A DNA stretch of 64,000 bases from Bradyrhizobium sp. LHD-71 (GCF_031157255.1 NZ_JAVIFX010000015.1:62001-126000), one strand, 5' to 3'; positions 25,417 through 34,497 are shown, numbered from the stretch's first letter. The notes: generated by a model from the sequence alone, not told the origin. Translations and numbers: made by a program.

Positions 25417-26010
25417 TTGGCCAAGGCGAAAGCAAAAGCCGCCGTGAAACGCAAGCCTGCGACAACGCAGGCGCGCGCCGCTGCAACGCGTGCAGCGAAA
25501 GCGCCGAAGAAGGCTGCGGCCAAGCCCGTAAAGTCAGGCGTTGCGAAGCCGGTCAAATCGGCCGCCAAGACGCCTGCTGCCAAATCATCTGTCGTCAAGG
25601 CGGCAGCTGCAAAGACATCCGCTGCCAAGTCGCCTGCCGCCACCGCCGCCAAACCGGGCAAGGTAACACCCGTCGTCGCTGCGGAGCGAAAGGCCGAACA
25701 ACTGACCCTGCCGATGGCGAAGCCCGTCGAAGCGCCGACGAAACCGGCTGCCGTGCCCACGAAGCAGGCTCAAACGCAGCCTGTAGTGGCGACAAAGCCG
25801 CTATCGATCGTACGCAAGCCACATGCTGCTTCGCCGCGTGCGGATCTTCCGCCGGACGCTGGATTCACGCTGCTGGTCGACGGCCATTTCAAAAACCAGT
25901 TCGACGATCTCAAGGACGCGAAGGCAGCCGCGTCTGATCTCAAGGGCAGGTTTCCAATGCTCAAGATCGAGATCTACGACGCCGCCACGAAGACAAGACT
26001 GCCGGCCTGA
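25417..26010 (+). CDS. histone H1-like Lys/Ala/Pro-rich protein with a small C-terminal domain
   Basis: 197 residues. About the first 130 residues are a low-complexity Lys/Ala/Pro/Thr tail (AKSPAATAAKPGK and similar), like bacterial H1-type DNA-binding proteins. The last 55 residues form a folded-looking segment, AGFTLLVDGHFKNQFDDLKD, then AASDLKGRFPMLKIEIYDA. The TTG start at 25417 has GGAGGAG upstream. The basic tail suggests binding of nucleic acid. The C-terminal segment might be a compact alpha/beta repeat of unknown role. Confidence 0.75.
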   Translation: MAKAKAKAAVKRKPATTQARAAATRAAKAPKKAAAKPVKSGVAKPVKSAAKTPAAKSSVVKAAAAKTSAAKSPAATAAKPGKVTPVVAAERKAEQLTLPMAKPVEAPTKPAAVPTKQAQTQPVVATKPLSIVRKPHAASPRADLPPDAGFTLLVDGHFKNQFDDLKDAKAAASDLKGRFPMLKIEIYDAATKTRLPA

Positions 26011-26043
26011 CGTCGGCGATCGTGATCGCGGATGACGGCGTTT

Positions 26044-27018
26044 TCAGCGCTTCACGCCGCCGCGCTCTTTTTCGCCAACATCCACCGCTTCCTGCAATAC
26101 CCCGAACAGCCACGCCAGGCCTGCATCCATCATGGCTGCCCTGGTCGCAATGGCGCGGATCGCATACTTGCGGAGGCGAAGCGGCACCTCCCGGCTCACC
26201 AGCCCGAAACGTCGTGCCTGCATCGCAACGAAGCGTCGTGGCATTGCCGCAATCAGATCAGTTTCCGCGACGGTAGCCAGAGCCATTGCGAAGTCCGGCA
26301 CGGTCAGCGCGACGCGGCGCGCGAGGCCCTGCCCTTCTAACGCGCTATCGACAAAGCCATGCGCATCGCCGGTGAGCGAGACCACGAGATGCCGCGCCTT
26401 GCAGAACCGGTCCAGCGTCGGCCGGACGGCGAACGGGTGCCGCGGCCGGGCGACGACCACAAAGTCCTCCTCAAAGATCGTCCGACCGACGAAGCGCGTC
26501 GGCACGCTGTCGATAGGGGCAATGGCGATGTCCATGGCACCGGCTTCGAGATCACTCAGCACCGGCTCCCAGGCGCGGTCCGGCGAGCGACCTCCCTGTG
26601 GCGGCAGCAACTGGCGCAGCCCGATATCGATGCCAGGCGCGCGGCTCTGCAAAATCGACAGCAGCGGATACAGGATCACCGACGAGATTCCGTCGGGCGC
26701 GCCAATGATGAAGCGGCGCGACGATCTTGCCGGATCGAACGCCTCGGCAGAGGAGATGACGTGGCGCACGCGCGCCAGCACATCACTTATCGGCTCGGCC
26801 AACTGCGCAGCACGCGCGGTCGGCACCACGCCCTTCGGGGTGCGCAGAAACAGCGGATCATTCAGCAACAGTCGCAGCCGTCTCAGGCCGTGACTGACGG
26901 CGGACGGCGACAGGTTCAGTTGCGCAGCGGCGCGGCCGACGTGGCGTTCACGCAGCACCACTTCGAACAACGTCAGCAGGTTGAGGTCGGCGCGGGATAA
27001 ATCAATTTCATTCAGCAT
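26044..27018 (-). CDS. LysR-family transcriptional regulator
   Basis: 324 residues. Winged helix at 10-68: ADLNLLTLFEVVLRERHVGR, AAAQLNLSPSAVSHGLRRLR, LFLRTPKGVVPT. The effector domain follows (RRFIIGAPDGISS). It is divergent from the DUF924 gene with 91 bp between the starts, the usual arrangement for a LysR protein and its target, so that gene is the likely target. Ligand unknown. The N-terminal DLNLL start is typical of the NodD/LinR-like subgroup. Confidence 0.93.
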   Translation of the reverse strand: MLNEIDLSRADLNLLTLFEVVLRERHVGRAAAQLNLSPSAVSHGLRRLRLLLNDPLFLRTPKGVVPTARAAQLAEPISDVLARVRHVISSAEAFDPARSSRRFIIGAPDGISSVILYPLLSILQSRAPGIDIGLRQLLPPQGGRSPDRAWEPVLSDLEAGAMDIAIAPIDSVPTRFVGRTIFEEDFVVVARPRHPFAVRPTLDRFCKARHLVVSLTGDAHGFVDSALEGQGLARRVALTVPDFAMALATVAETDLIAAMPRRFVAMQARRFGLVSREVPLRLRKYAIRAIATRAAMMDAGLAWLFGVLQEAVDVGEKERGGVKR

Positions 27019-27109
27019 AATCCTGAAATCATATCACTGGATTCATCATGTCCCAAGTGGGATCGGTTGGCGGCGGGCAGGCAGCATCAAGCATTCTGGA
27101 GAAAGACCC

Positions 27110-27763
27110 ATGTCGTCCCCGACTTATCCGACCCTGGCGGCTACGAGCCGCGAAGCCTTCATCGAACAGGAATTCCACCTCGGCCGCGACCGACTGGCCC
27201 ACCACCCGTCCGGCGACGCACTGGCTTCGGCGCAAGCCTTCAGCGTCGTCGAGTTCTGGCGCGAGGCCGGCCCGTCACTCTGGTTCGCGAAGGACAAGGA
27301 CTTCGATCGGCGCTTTCGCGAACGCCTGCTGTCCACGCACGAGGCGGCGGCGCAGGGCCAACTTGACGGTTGGCTGGCGACGCCCTACGGCGCGCTCGCG
27401 CTAGTCCTGCTGCTCGACCAGTTTCCACGCAACGCCTTTCGCGGAACGCCGCGCATGTACGCGACCGACGCGCGGGCGCGCACCGTAGCCGCCGTCGCGA
27501 TCGAGGCGGGTCACGATCAGGCGGTGCCGAAAGACCTGCGGCTGTTCCTCTATCTGCCGTTCGGGCATTCGGAAAATCTGGCGGATCAGGCGCGTTCGGT
27601 CGCGCTCGCCGAGGGCCTGGGCGAGCCCGACCTTTCACACGCAAAAAGGCACTGCGACATCATCCGGCGCTTCGGACGCTTTCCACATCGCAATCCGATC
27701 CTCGGGCGCAGAATGACGGCGCAGGAACAGGCCTATCTCGATCACGGCGGCTATGCCGGGTGA
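27110..27763 (+). CDS. DUF924-family protein
   Basis: 217 residues. DUF924 hallmarks: VVEFWREAGPSLWFAKDKDFD near residue 45, LALVLLLDQFPRNAFRGTPRMYATD in the middle, and DLRLFLYLPFGHSENLADQ and RFGRFPHRNPILGR near the end. The fold is TPR-like, and the biochemical role is unknown. ATG 27110 is used because GGAGAAAG lies just upstream; the frame is open further 5'. Likely controlled by the divergent LysR gene. Confidence 0.88.
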   Translation: MSSPTYPTLAATSREAFIEQEFHLGRDRLAHHPSGDALASAQAFSVVEFWREAGPSLWFAKDKDFDRRFRERLLSTHEAAAQGQLDGWLATPYGALALVLLLDQFPRNAFRGTPRMYATDARARTVAAVAIEAGHDQAVPKDLRLFLYLPFGHSENLADQARSVALAEGLGEPDLSHAKRHCDIIRRFGRFPHRNPILGRRMTAQEQAYLDHGGYAG

Positions 27764-27799
27764 CAGGTCCTCGTCATACTTCGCGCCGGCCTCAGGAGC

Positions 27800-28012
27800 G
27801 AATTCCAATTCGAGAAGGACACCAACAAAGTTACAATTCTCGCGGCGTTTATGGTCGCGGCAAAATGATGGAGCGAATTCTGAACCACGACACTGGTTCA
27901 CGCATGGACGAATGCGCTGCGGCATGAGAAAATACGATACGAAGCTGGTGCACTTCTGCTTGACGTTCGCACGCAGGATTTGCGGCAATGAACATCAAGT
28001 CCAGCGTGCTGG
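27800..28012 (+). repeat. degenerate composite palindromic elements (A/C remnant, then B)
   Basis: 27800-27895 aligns with 35460-35574: ttcgagaaggacaccaacaa versus ttcgataaggacactagcaa, then gcgtttatggt and ggagcgaattctgaaccacgacact. 27943-28012 is a B element: gtgcacttctgcttgacgtt, cgcacgcaggatttgcggcaa, then catcaagtccagcgtgc. The B copy ends 34 nt before the clpS start. No other gene is seen in 27764-28045. Confidence 0.75.
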
Positions 28013-28045
28013 CCGGCGCAGCGTGTCATGCTGGCGAGAGGGTCG

Positions 28046-28351
28046 ATGCCTCAAACCGTCACCAGGCCTAGTACCAAAGTCAAGACGAAGGTCGAGCGGC
28101 CGCGGCTGCACAAAGTGATCCTCGTCAACGACGACTATACGCCGCGCGAGTTCGTCGTCATGGTGCTCAAGGCCGAGTTCCGCATGACTGAAGATGAAGC
28201 CTACAAGGTGATGATCACCGCGCATCGCCGTGGTGTGTGTGTGGTCGCCGTCTACACGCGCGACGTTGCGGAGACCAAGGCCACACGTGCGACGGACCTC
28301 GGCCGCGCCAAAGGCTATCCGCTGATGTTTACCACCGAGCCGGAAGAATAG
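28046..28351 (+). CDS. clpS: ATP-dependent Clp protease adaptor ClpS (second alphaproteobacterial type)
   Basis: 101 residues. Delivers N-degron substrates to ClpAP. The core reads LHKVILVNDDYTPREFVVMV, with the N-end-residue pocket Asn/Asp, then AYKVMITAHRRGVCVVAVYT and DVAETKATRATDLGRAKGYP. The shortened C-terminal part and basic KVKTKVERPR leader fit the ClpS2 group. No clpA follows, unlike the usual clpS-clpA pair. ATG 28046 has GAGAGGG upstream; an in-frame ATG at 28028 lies within 20 nt of the preceding element. Confidence 0.93.
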   Translation: MPQTVTRPSTKVKTKVERPRLHKVILVNDDYTPREFVVMVLKAEFRMTEDEAYKVMITAHRRGVCVVAVYTRDVAETKATRATDLGRAKGYPLMFTTEPEE

Positions 28352-28478
28352 CGGCGTCGGGTCCAGTGGCGCCTGCGGATGACGCTTTCTCCAAATTCCA
28401 GAAGCAGCGCAACGATTTGCGGAACTTTTCGTTTCCACATTCGTTGATCACAATATCTGCTTTGGATTGGATTTTGTC

Positions 28479-28706
28479 ATGGCCGATGCGATCGAAATTG
28501 CCACGCGGCGGGTGCTTGAGACCTACACGCTGATGTTCAGTGCGGCGAAGGCGGAAGACGCGCGCGAAAGCTTGGTGGATTACTTGCAGAAGGTGTTTTC
28601 TGCCGGAGAAACCGATGAAGGTCGGCTCGCGGTCTGCGGCCTCGTTTACCTGCGCGAGCGGGAAGGACGCAGCGATCCTGTGGCCGAGGGATTCACCGGG
28701 CTGTAA
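28479..28706 (+). CDS. small conserved-looking helical protein
   Basis: 75 residues starting MADAIEIATRRVLETY, mostly helical with alternating charged and hydrophobic residues (AAKAEDARESLVDYLQKVF) and no signal or membrane segment. Its stop overlaps the 3' end of the convergent Crp/Fnr gene by 14 nt. No ribosome-binding site is clear. No family recognised. The codon use is like its neighbours, so it is probably real but cannot be assigned. Confidence 0.55.
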   Translation: MADAIEIATRRVLETYTLMFSAAKAEDARESLVDYLQKVFSAGETDEGRLAVCGLVYLREREGRSDPVAEGFTGL

Positions 28707-29478
28707 CGGAGCCCGCTGCCGCAGCTCCATTCCCTTCGCTTTCCGTCGGATAAACGCCGCTCAGCACCGCCTCGAAATGTCCCTTGACCTGCTCGTTGCA
28801 AAGGCACGACTTTGCCTCGAGCGCGCTTCTGTTCGTCACCAACAACGCGCCTCGGCGCGTTTGCAAAAGCCCTTCCCGCCGAAGCGACTGGATCACGCGA
28901 CTGGCATAGGAGCGCCCGACACCGAGCATGGCCGCGAGTTGCTCCTGCGTGAGCGGCACGGCCGTATCGCCGGTGCGCTCCAGAGCCGAGACGATCCATT
29001 TCGCCGTGCGCTGCTCGATCGAATGGGTGGCGTTACAGGCCGCCGCCTGCATCATTTGCGCCAGCATGCAGTCGGCATAGCGTGCGAACATTCCGCTCAG
29101 CGTTGTCGATCTTTCCTTCGCGGCCTCGAGCACATCGAGACGCAGATGCATGAAGGGGCCGGCGAATTGCACGACCATCCGTGTAAAGGCCGGCAGGTTG
29201 CCGCGGCTGACGACGCCGCCCACCGCGCCTTCACGACCGACCAGCATTGTTTCGACTTCGCGACCGTCCTCGCTCGCCACGACGTAGGAGACGAGACTTG
29301 GCCCGCATGGAAAATACACGGTGCCGACGTGATCGCCCGGATTGTAGAGCAGATGCCGGGCAGGATAGTCCGCCGCTTCAAGAGCGGAAGCAATCAGGGC
29401 GTAGTCGACCGGCCGCAATGCACGCAATAGATTGTTCTGCGGCCGAGCGGCTGCGGCAGTCGATTCGGCAAATATCAT
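28693..29478 (-). CDS. Crp/Fnr-family transcriptional regulator
   Basis: 261 residues from ATG 29478 (a TTG 14 codons upstream is possible). A cyclic-nucleotide-binding-like beta-roll covers about 10-130 (LYNPGDHVGTVYFPCGPSLV). The C-terminal winged helix has SIEQRTAKWIVSALERTG, LTQEQLAAMLGVGRSYASRV and IQSLRREGLLQTRRG. There is no Cys cluster for an Fnr-type Fe-S sensor and no haem-axial pattern I can identify, so the signal is unknown. The Gly-Arg-rich loop EDGREVETMLVGREGAVGG is typical of the FixK-like subgroup. Confidence 0.9.
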   Translation of the reverse strand: MIFAESTAAAARPQNNLLRALRPVDYALIASALEAADYPARHLLYNPGDHVGTVYFPCGPSLVSYVVASEDGREVETMLVGREGAVGGVVSRGNLPAFTRMVVQFAGPFMHLRLDVLEAAKERSTTLSGMFARYADCMLAQMMQAAACNATHSIEQRTAKWIVSALERTGDTAVPLTQEQLAAMLGVGRSYASRVIQSLRREGLLQTRRGALLVTNRSALEAKSCLCNEQVKGHFEAVLSGVYPTESEGNGAAAAGSVTAR

Positions 29479-29640
29479 CTTTTCCAAAAGATCGGTCCCC
29501 GTGGTGAATTTCACTACCAAATGCGGAACCGGCCTGTATGTTCACTCGTGCACACTTGTACTGGTGAAAGTTCCTTGCGCGCGGTTGATTTGCAAGGAGA
29601 AAATGGCGCCAGTGCATTTCTCTCGCCCCACGGATAGTCC

Positions 29641-30723
29641 ATGACCACACCCCTCGCGCAGAAGATTGCCCGCGAATACGGCACGCCGGCCGCCGTGATC
29701 GACATGGATCGCGTCGAGCGCAACATCGCTCGCGTACAGGCCCAGTGCAATTCGGCCGGGCTCGCCAATCGCCCGCACATCAAGACGCACAAGAGTCCGC
29801 TGCTAGCGGCTCTGCAACGCGACGCTGGCGCGAAAGGCATCACCTGCCAGAAGCTGGGCGAGGCCGAAGTGATGGCTGACGGCGGTCTCGACGACATCCT
29901 GATCAGCTACAATCTCCTGGGCGAGGAGAAGATGGCACGGCTTGCCGCCCTGATGCGGCGCGTCAACGTCACGGTCGTGGCCGACAACCCTACCGTGATC
30001 GCCGGGCTGCCACGCGCCGCCGCGCAGGCAGAACGCACACTCTCCGTCGCCGTCGAGTGCGATACGGGCCGCAAGCGCGCCGGCGTGGAGACGCCGGCCG
30101 AGGCCATCACCCTTGCAAAGGACATTGCCGGCGCCAAGGATCTCTCGTTTGCAGGCTTCATGATGTATCCAACCGAGAGCGGCTGGGACGAGGCGCAGGC
30201 CTTCTATGACGCGGCACTGAAGGGCGTGCGGGAGGCGGGACTCGAACCGAGGCTGGTCTCGACCGGCGGCTCACCGAACCTGAAGAACCTCGGCAAGCTC
30301 AAGGGAGCGACCGAACATCGACCAGGGACCTACATCTACAACGACCGCATGCAGGTTGCGGCCGGCGTCGCCACGCTCGACGACTGCGCACTGCACATCT
30401 ACTCGACCGTAGTCAGCCGCGCTGCCGCCGATCGCGGCATTCTCGACGCGGGGTCAAAGACACTGACGTCGGATCCTGGAGGCGGCCTCGACGGCTTCGG
30501 CCTGATCATCGAGCATCCGGAGGCGAAGATCGCCCGCTTTGCGGAAGAACACGGCATGCTCGATCTCTCGCGGAGCAACACGCGACCGAATGTCGGCGAC
30601 GTCGTGCGGATCGTTCCCAATCATGTCTGCGTCGTCGTCAATATGGTCGACGAAGTCGTCATGGTGCGCGGCGACGAGATCGTCGGCACGCTGCCGGTCG
30701 CTGCGCGCGGCAAGCTGCGGTAG
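29641..30723 (+). CDS. D-threonine aldolase-like PLP enzyme (DSD1 family)
   Basis: 360 residues. Alanine-racemase-type barrel with the PLP lysine in RPHIKTHKSP, a phosphate-binding VSTGGSPN, and the metal-binding C-terminal domain with His-x-Cys in VPNHVCVVVN. Family members cleave D-threonine, D-3-hydroxyaspartate or D-serine using PLP and a divalent metal. Substrate cannot be read from sequence. 163 bp upstream is the divergent Crp/Fnr gene; a link is possible but not shown. Confidence 0.9.
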   Translation: MTTPLAQKIAREYGTPAAVIDMDRVERNIARVQAQCNSAGLANRPHIKTHKSPLLAALQRDAGAKGITCQKLGEAEVMADGGLDDILISYNLLGEEKMARLAALMRRVNVTVVADNPTVIAGLPRAAAQAERTLSVAVECDTGRKRAGVETPAEAITLAKDIAGAKDLSFAGFMMYPTESGWDEAQAFYDAALKGVREAGLEPRLVSTGGSPNLKNLGKLKGATEHRPGTYIYNDRMQVAAGVATLDDCALHIYSTVVSRAAADRGILDAGSKTLTSDPGGGLDGFGLIIEHPEAKIARFAEEHGMLDLSRSNTRPNVGDVVRIVPNHVCVVVNMVDEVVMVRGDEIVGTLPVAARGKLR

Positions 30724-30766
30724 CGGATCGCGGCTCAAACGAGCGTCGAAGTCAATAACCTCCTCC

Positions 30767-30891
30767 GTCATTGCGAGGCGCAACGCGACGAAGCAAACCA
30801 GCGCAACAACTGTGGCCAATTCAAATTGGATTGCTTCGTCATGGGCGAGCGAGGCGACGCCGTGCGTCGAACGGCTATGACTCGCAATGAC
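30767..30891. repeat. dispersed palindromic repeat copy
   Basis: Begins gtcattgcgaggcgcaacgcg, carries an imperfect gcaaaccagcgc / attggattgcttcg pair and an inverted unit (cgacgccgtgcgtcgaacggc), and ends ctcgcaatgac. It lies 34 nt before the MFS start. Confidence 0.85.
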
Positions 30892-30924
30892 AATCATCGA
30901 CTCATTGCCAAGAGCTAGTGACCC

Positions 30925-32211
30925 ATGCGCGTTCCTTTCTTCTACGGTTGGATTGTCGTCGCCGTCACCTTCGTGACGATGGGGATCGGCGTCAACGCGC
31001 GGACCTTCTTCTCGCTGCTGCTGTCGCCGATCGTTGACGAGTTCGGCTGGCATCGGGGCGTGACCGCAGGCGCATTCTCGTTCGGCTTCCTCATGTCGGC
31101 GATCTTCAGTCCGCTGATCGGGCGACTGATGGACCGCACAGGACCACGAACCGTGATGGAATCAGGCGTCGCGCTGATGGCGGCGGGCCTGCTGCTCGCG
31201 CCGCTGACGAGCGAGCCGTGGCATCTCTACCTGACGATCGGCGTGCTGGTCGGCGCCGGCAGCGTCTGCCTTGGCTATTCCGGCCAGTCGCTGTTCCTGC
31301 CGAACTGGTTCGTGCGCAAGCGCGGGCTGGCGATCGGCATCGCCTTTGCCGGGGTCGGCATCGGTTCGATCACACTGTTACCCTGGATGCAGGTGTTGAT
31401 CGAGCGGGCGGGATGGCGGACCGCCTGCTGGACGCTGGGCCTGTTGATTCTCGTCGTCCTTGCACCGATCAATCTGTTGCTGCGCAAACGGCCCGCGGAC
31501 CTGGGATTGCAGCCCGACGGCGATGCCGCGCCGACGCTGGATTCTCAGCGCCCGACCAACATCGTCGATCGCGCCTGGGCATCGGTCGAGTGGACGCTGT
31601 CGCGCGCGCTGCGTACGCAGCGCTTCTGGTGGCTGGCGCTCGCGTACTTCTCCGGCCTGTACTCCTGGTACGCGGTGCAAGTCCACCAGACCAGATATCT
31701 GATCGAGATCGGATTCTCGGCGAGCGCTGCGGCCTGGGCGCTCGGCGCCGTCAGCCTCATCGGCATTCCCGGTCAGATCTGGCTCGGGCATCTCTCGGAT
31801 CGGATCGGCCGCGAATGGATCTGGACCGTGAGCTGCCTCGGGTTCGCCATCTGCTTTCTCATGCTGATCGCGCTGAAGCACGCACCGTCCATGCCGCTGC
31901 TTTATCTGATGGTGATTGCGCAGGGCTTCCTCGGCTACGGCCTCACATCCGTCCTTGGCGCCATCGCGATGGAAATCTTCGAGGGCAAGCACTTTGGCGC
32001 CGTTTACGGCACGCTCACGCTCGCGGGGCTGGTGGGCGGCGCAGCCGGTCCATGGATCACCGGCGTGATCCACGACCAGACAGAGAGCTACGCGCTTGCG
32101 TTCTGGATCGGCATGATCGTTTCCGTCGTGTCGATATTCTCAATCTGGCTGGCGGGCCCGCGCCAGATCCGCGCGGTGGCAGGGCAGATGCACCGCGTGA
32201 AGCCGTCGTAA
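30925..32211 (+). CDS. MFS transporter (monocarboxylate/oxalate-antiporter-like)
   Basis: 428 residues, 12 predicted membrane helices. The N-terminus starts MRVPFFYGWIVVAVTFVTMG, then GWHRGVTAGAFSFGFLMSA and GRLMDRTGPRTVMESG (the MFS motif A region), and QSLFLPNWFVRKRGLAIGIA in the second quarter. This layout resembles the oxalate:formate/monocarboxylate porter branch. Substrate unknown. It follows the DSD1-type enzyme gene on the same strand, so a role in exporting or importing a product of that enzyme is possible. Confidence 0.88.
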   Translation: MRVPFFYGWIVVAVTFVTMGIGVNARTFFSLLLSPIVDEFGWHRGVTAGAFSFGFLMSAIFSPLIGRLMDRTGPRTVMESGVALMAAGLLLAPLTSEPWHLYLTIGVLVGAGSVCLGYSGQSLFLPNWFVRKRGLAIGIAFAGVGIGSITLLPWMQVLIERAGWRTACWTLGLLILVVLAPINLLLRKRPADLGLQPDGDAAPTLDSQRPTNIVDRAWASVEWTLSRALRTQRFWWLALAYFSGLYSWYAVQVHQTRYLIEIGFSASAAAWALGAVSLIGIPGQIWLGHLSDRIGREWIWTVSCLGFAICFLMLIALKHAPSMPLLYLMVIAQGFLGYGLTSVLGAIAMEIFEGKHFGAVYGTLTLAGLVGGAAGPWITGVIHDQTESYALAFWIGMIVSVVSIFSIWLAGPRQIRAVAGQMHRVKPS

Positions 32212-32216
32212 GGCCC

Positions 32217-32287
32217 GTCACTGCGAGGCCAGCCGTTCAACGCGCGACGTCGCTTCGCTCGCTTATGGGATGTGCCTTTCACAATGA
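32217..32287. repeat. dispersed palindromic repeat copy, degenerate
   Basis: Begins gtcactgcgaggccagccg, has a central gacgtcgcttcgctcgcttatgg and ends cacaatgac. Convergent intergenic position between the MFS and OmpA genes. Confidence 0.75.
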
Positions 32288-32299
32288 CGCCGCGCTTCC

Positions 32300-34246
32300 T
32301 CAGCGCCGCGGCGGCGGCGTGCCGGCGGGCGGCGGACCGACAGTCTGGTTCTGACCGGTCAGGAGCGGCGTGATGCGGCGGATGGTCGAACGACGGTTGG
32401 CGCGCTCCGGACCGTCCGTCGCCACCTTCAGATATTGCTCACCGTAGCCTTGCGACGTCAGATTCTCCGGCGGCACCTGGAATTGCTCGGTGAGCACTTG
32501 CGCCACGGCTTCCGCACGCCGATCCGACAGCGACAGGTTGTCGACATCGGGGCCGACCGCGTCGGTGTGTCCTTCGATCAGGAACACTTCTCGCGGATTG
32601 CGAGAGATCGCCTGGTTGATGCCCTGGGCGATGGCGGCAAGCTTCTGCGCCTGGTCCTGCGTGATCTCCCATGAGCCGGTCTCGAACGTGATCGTGTCGA
32701 GATCGATGCGCGGCATGCGATCACGCACCGCGGGGCTATAGCGGATCTCGTCGAGCGTATAGCGGCGATCGATGCGCTCGACCGGTGGTGCGATCAGCGT
32801 TTCGTAGATCAGCCCCGGATCCGCCTCTTCCGCCTCGACGATGTAGCGCTCTTGCGGGATGCGAACGACCGGCGGCGGCAGATCGACATAGTAGCCGCCG
32901 AAACCAGGCGCGAACCCCGGCCGCGGACGAGGCCGGAACGAGTTGTCGATGATGATGACTTCGCGCCCACGGTCGTCGCGGCGAATGCGACGAAGCAGCT
33001 GACCGTCGCGGTCGTTGACCGTGATGATTTGCGTACCGTCGGGACGAACGACGATCGTGCGCGTCTCAGCGCCGTGCTGGCGCACCTGCACATCGCGCGC
33101 GCCGTAGCGGAAGCGGTCGATTTCGTTGTGGCGCACAAACGATTGCCCGCTCGGATCGCGAATGATGACACGCCCGGGTTCGCGGATGATCGTGCGACCG
33201 CCTTCCTGCGTCTCGCGGCGTTCTGAGCGGAACCGCTCGATCTGCCGCGGCTCCGGCCTGTCGCTGCGCGAGATCGGCGCAACCGCAGTCGCAGGAGGCG
33301 GTGGCGGCAACGGAGCAGCGACCGTGGGCGGCGGAGGACGTCTGACTGCGTCGGGCGCCGCACGTGTGGCGGATGGCGCCTGCATGGCTCCCGCCGGAGC
33401 GCCAGGTGCTGCAGGCGGCGTCCCCGGAGCAACCTGCGGCGGCACCGCGGATGGCGCTGGCGCGCCCGGGGCATCCGGACGGGGGCCACCATCGCGCCGT
33501 TGCATTTGCCCGGAGGGTTGTCCCGCCGGCGGCGTGGTCGAAGGCGAAGGGGCCGCTGCAGGCGGCGGTGCTGCGGGCGCCGCAGCTGGGGGAGCCGCCG
33601 CCGGTGGCGCGGACGGCGCGGATTTCGTCGCAGGCGGTGGTGATGGAGGTGCCGATGGTGCGGACTTCGTCGCAGGCGCAGGCGGTGGCGGCACTGACGG
33701 TGCAGATTTCGTGGCCGGTGACGGCGCTCCCTTCTGCTGCTCCGACGGCGCGGATTTCTGAAGTTGCTGCTGTGGCGCCGGTGGTGGCGCTGACTTCTGC
33801 TGCAACGCGGGAGGCGGCGTCGGCGCAGGCCTCGGCTGTCGAGGCGCATCAGACGGCGGCGCCTTCGGTTGCTGAGGTGGCGGCGGCGGAGCTGCCTTCG
33901 GTTGTTGCGGCGGAGGAGCCGCAGCCGGCGGAGGCGCCGGACGCGGCGCAGGTGCGGCTGCCGGCGGAGCTGAGGGTGCCGGACGTGCAGGCGGAGCTGC
34001 AGTCGGTGGCGGCGGCGTGGCAGGCCGCTGCGGGGCGGCCGCGGGCGGCGGCGCAGGCCGTGCAGGCGCGGCAGCTGGCGGCTGTTTTGGCTCCGGCCTC
34101 TTCTGTTGTCCTGGAGGGCCCTTTGCGTCATCCGGCCCAGGCGCTTGGGCGATGATGCGACTTGTCTCCGCGCGGACGTGTTCGTGGGTCAACGCTAGTG
34201 TGGAGATCGCAGTCGTAGCCAACAACAGAAGACGAATTTTGGTCAT
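32300..34246 (-). CDS. OmpA-family protein with a very long Pro/Ala-rich region
   Basis: 648 residues from ATG 34246. A signal peptide (TKIRLLLLATTAISTLAL) is followed by about 300 residues of Pro/Ala/Lys/Ser low complexity. A middle segment is rich in Arg and Val (RTIIREPGRVIIRDPSGQSF, RDDRGREVIIIDNSF). The C-terminal OmpA domain (about 510-620) has ITFETGSWEITQDQ, FLIEGHTDAVGPDVDNLSLS, DRRAEAVAQVL and GYGEQYLKV with late Arg residues, the peptidoglycan-binding pattern. The long linker could span the periplasm. Frame-shifted reading of this biased DNA gives long spurious frames on the other strand. Confidence 0.88.
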   Translation of the reverse strand: MTKIRLLLLATTAISTLALTHEHVRAETSRIIAQAPGPDDAKGPPGQQKRPEPKQPPAAAPARPAPPPAAAPQRPATPPPPTAAPPARPAPSAPPAAAPAPRPAPPPAAAPPPQQPKAAPPPPPQQPKAPPSDAPRQPRPAPTPPPALQQKSAPPPAPQQQLQKSAPSEQQKGAPSPATKSAPSVPPPPAPATKSAPSAPPSPPPATKSAPSAPPAAAPPAAAPAAPPPAAAPSPSTTPPAGQPSGQMQRRDGGPRPDAPGAPAPSAVPPQVAPGTPPAAPGAPAGAMQAPSATRAAPDAVRRPPPPTVAAPLPPPPPATAVAPISRSDRPEPRQIERFRSERRETQEGGRTIIREPGRVIIRDPSGQSFVRHNEIDRFRYGARDVQVRQHGAETRTIVVRPDGTQIITVNDRDGQLLRRIRRDDRGREVIIIDNSFRPRPRPGFAPGFGGYYVDLPPPVVRIPQERYIVEAEEADPGLIYETLIAPPVERIDRRYTLDEIRYSPAVRDRMPRIDLDTITFETGSWEITQDQAQKLAAIAQGINQAISRNPREVFLIEGHTDAVGPDVDNLSLSDRRAEAVAQVLTEQFQVPPENLTSQGYGEQYLKVATDGPERANRRSTIRRITPLLTGQNQTVGPPPAGTPPPRR

Positions 34247-34497
34247 AGAGTTTTCGGACCCCGGCAGCTTTTCGATATTTGGTTCCACTTAAGGAAACCG
34301 ACGTATAGCCATGAATGGCAGTGTTGAGGGCCGGAATAAGGCGCCGCGCCTGCTAAATTTCGCGCTTGGCGATGCAACATTCAGCGCACATTCACACGCG
34401 ACGCGGGTTGACATGGCCGTCCGTTGACGTTGACAGGCGCACAACGCGCCCGCACCGAGAAAGTCGATGCGGGTCACCGCTTTTGAGGGAGGACTTC

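Noticed and set aside
28028-28045. Upstream ATG 28028 as the clpS start
   Set aside because: It adds six residues without family similarity, while ATG 28046 has GAGAGGG at normal spacing.
33126-34155. Plus-strand open frames of up to 263 codons across the OmpA gene
   Set aside because: They are antisense to the Pro/Ala low-complexity region; their Gly/Ala/Val composition is a mirror of that bias.
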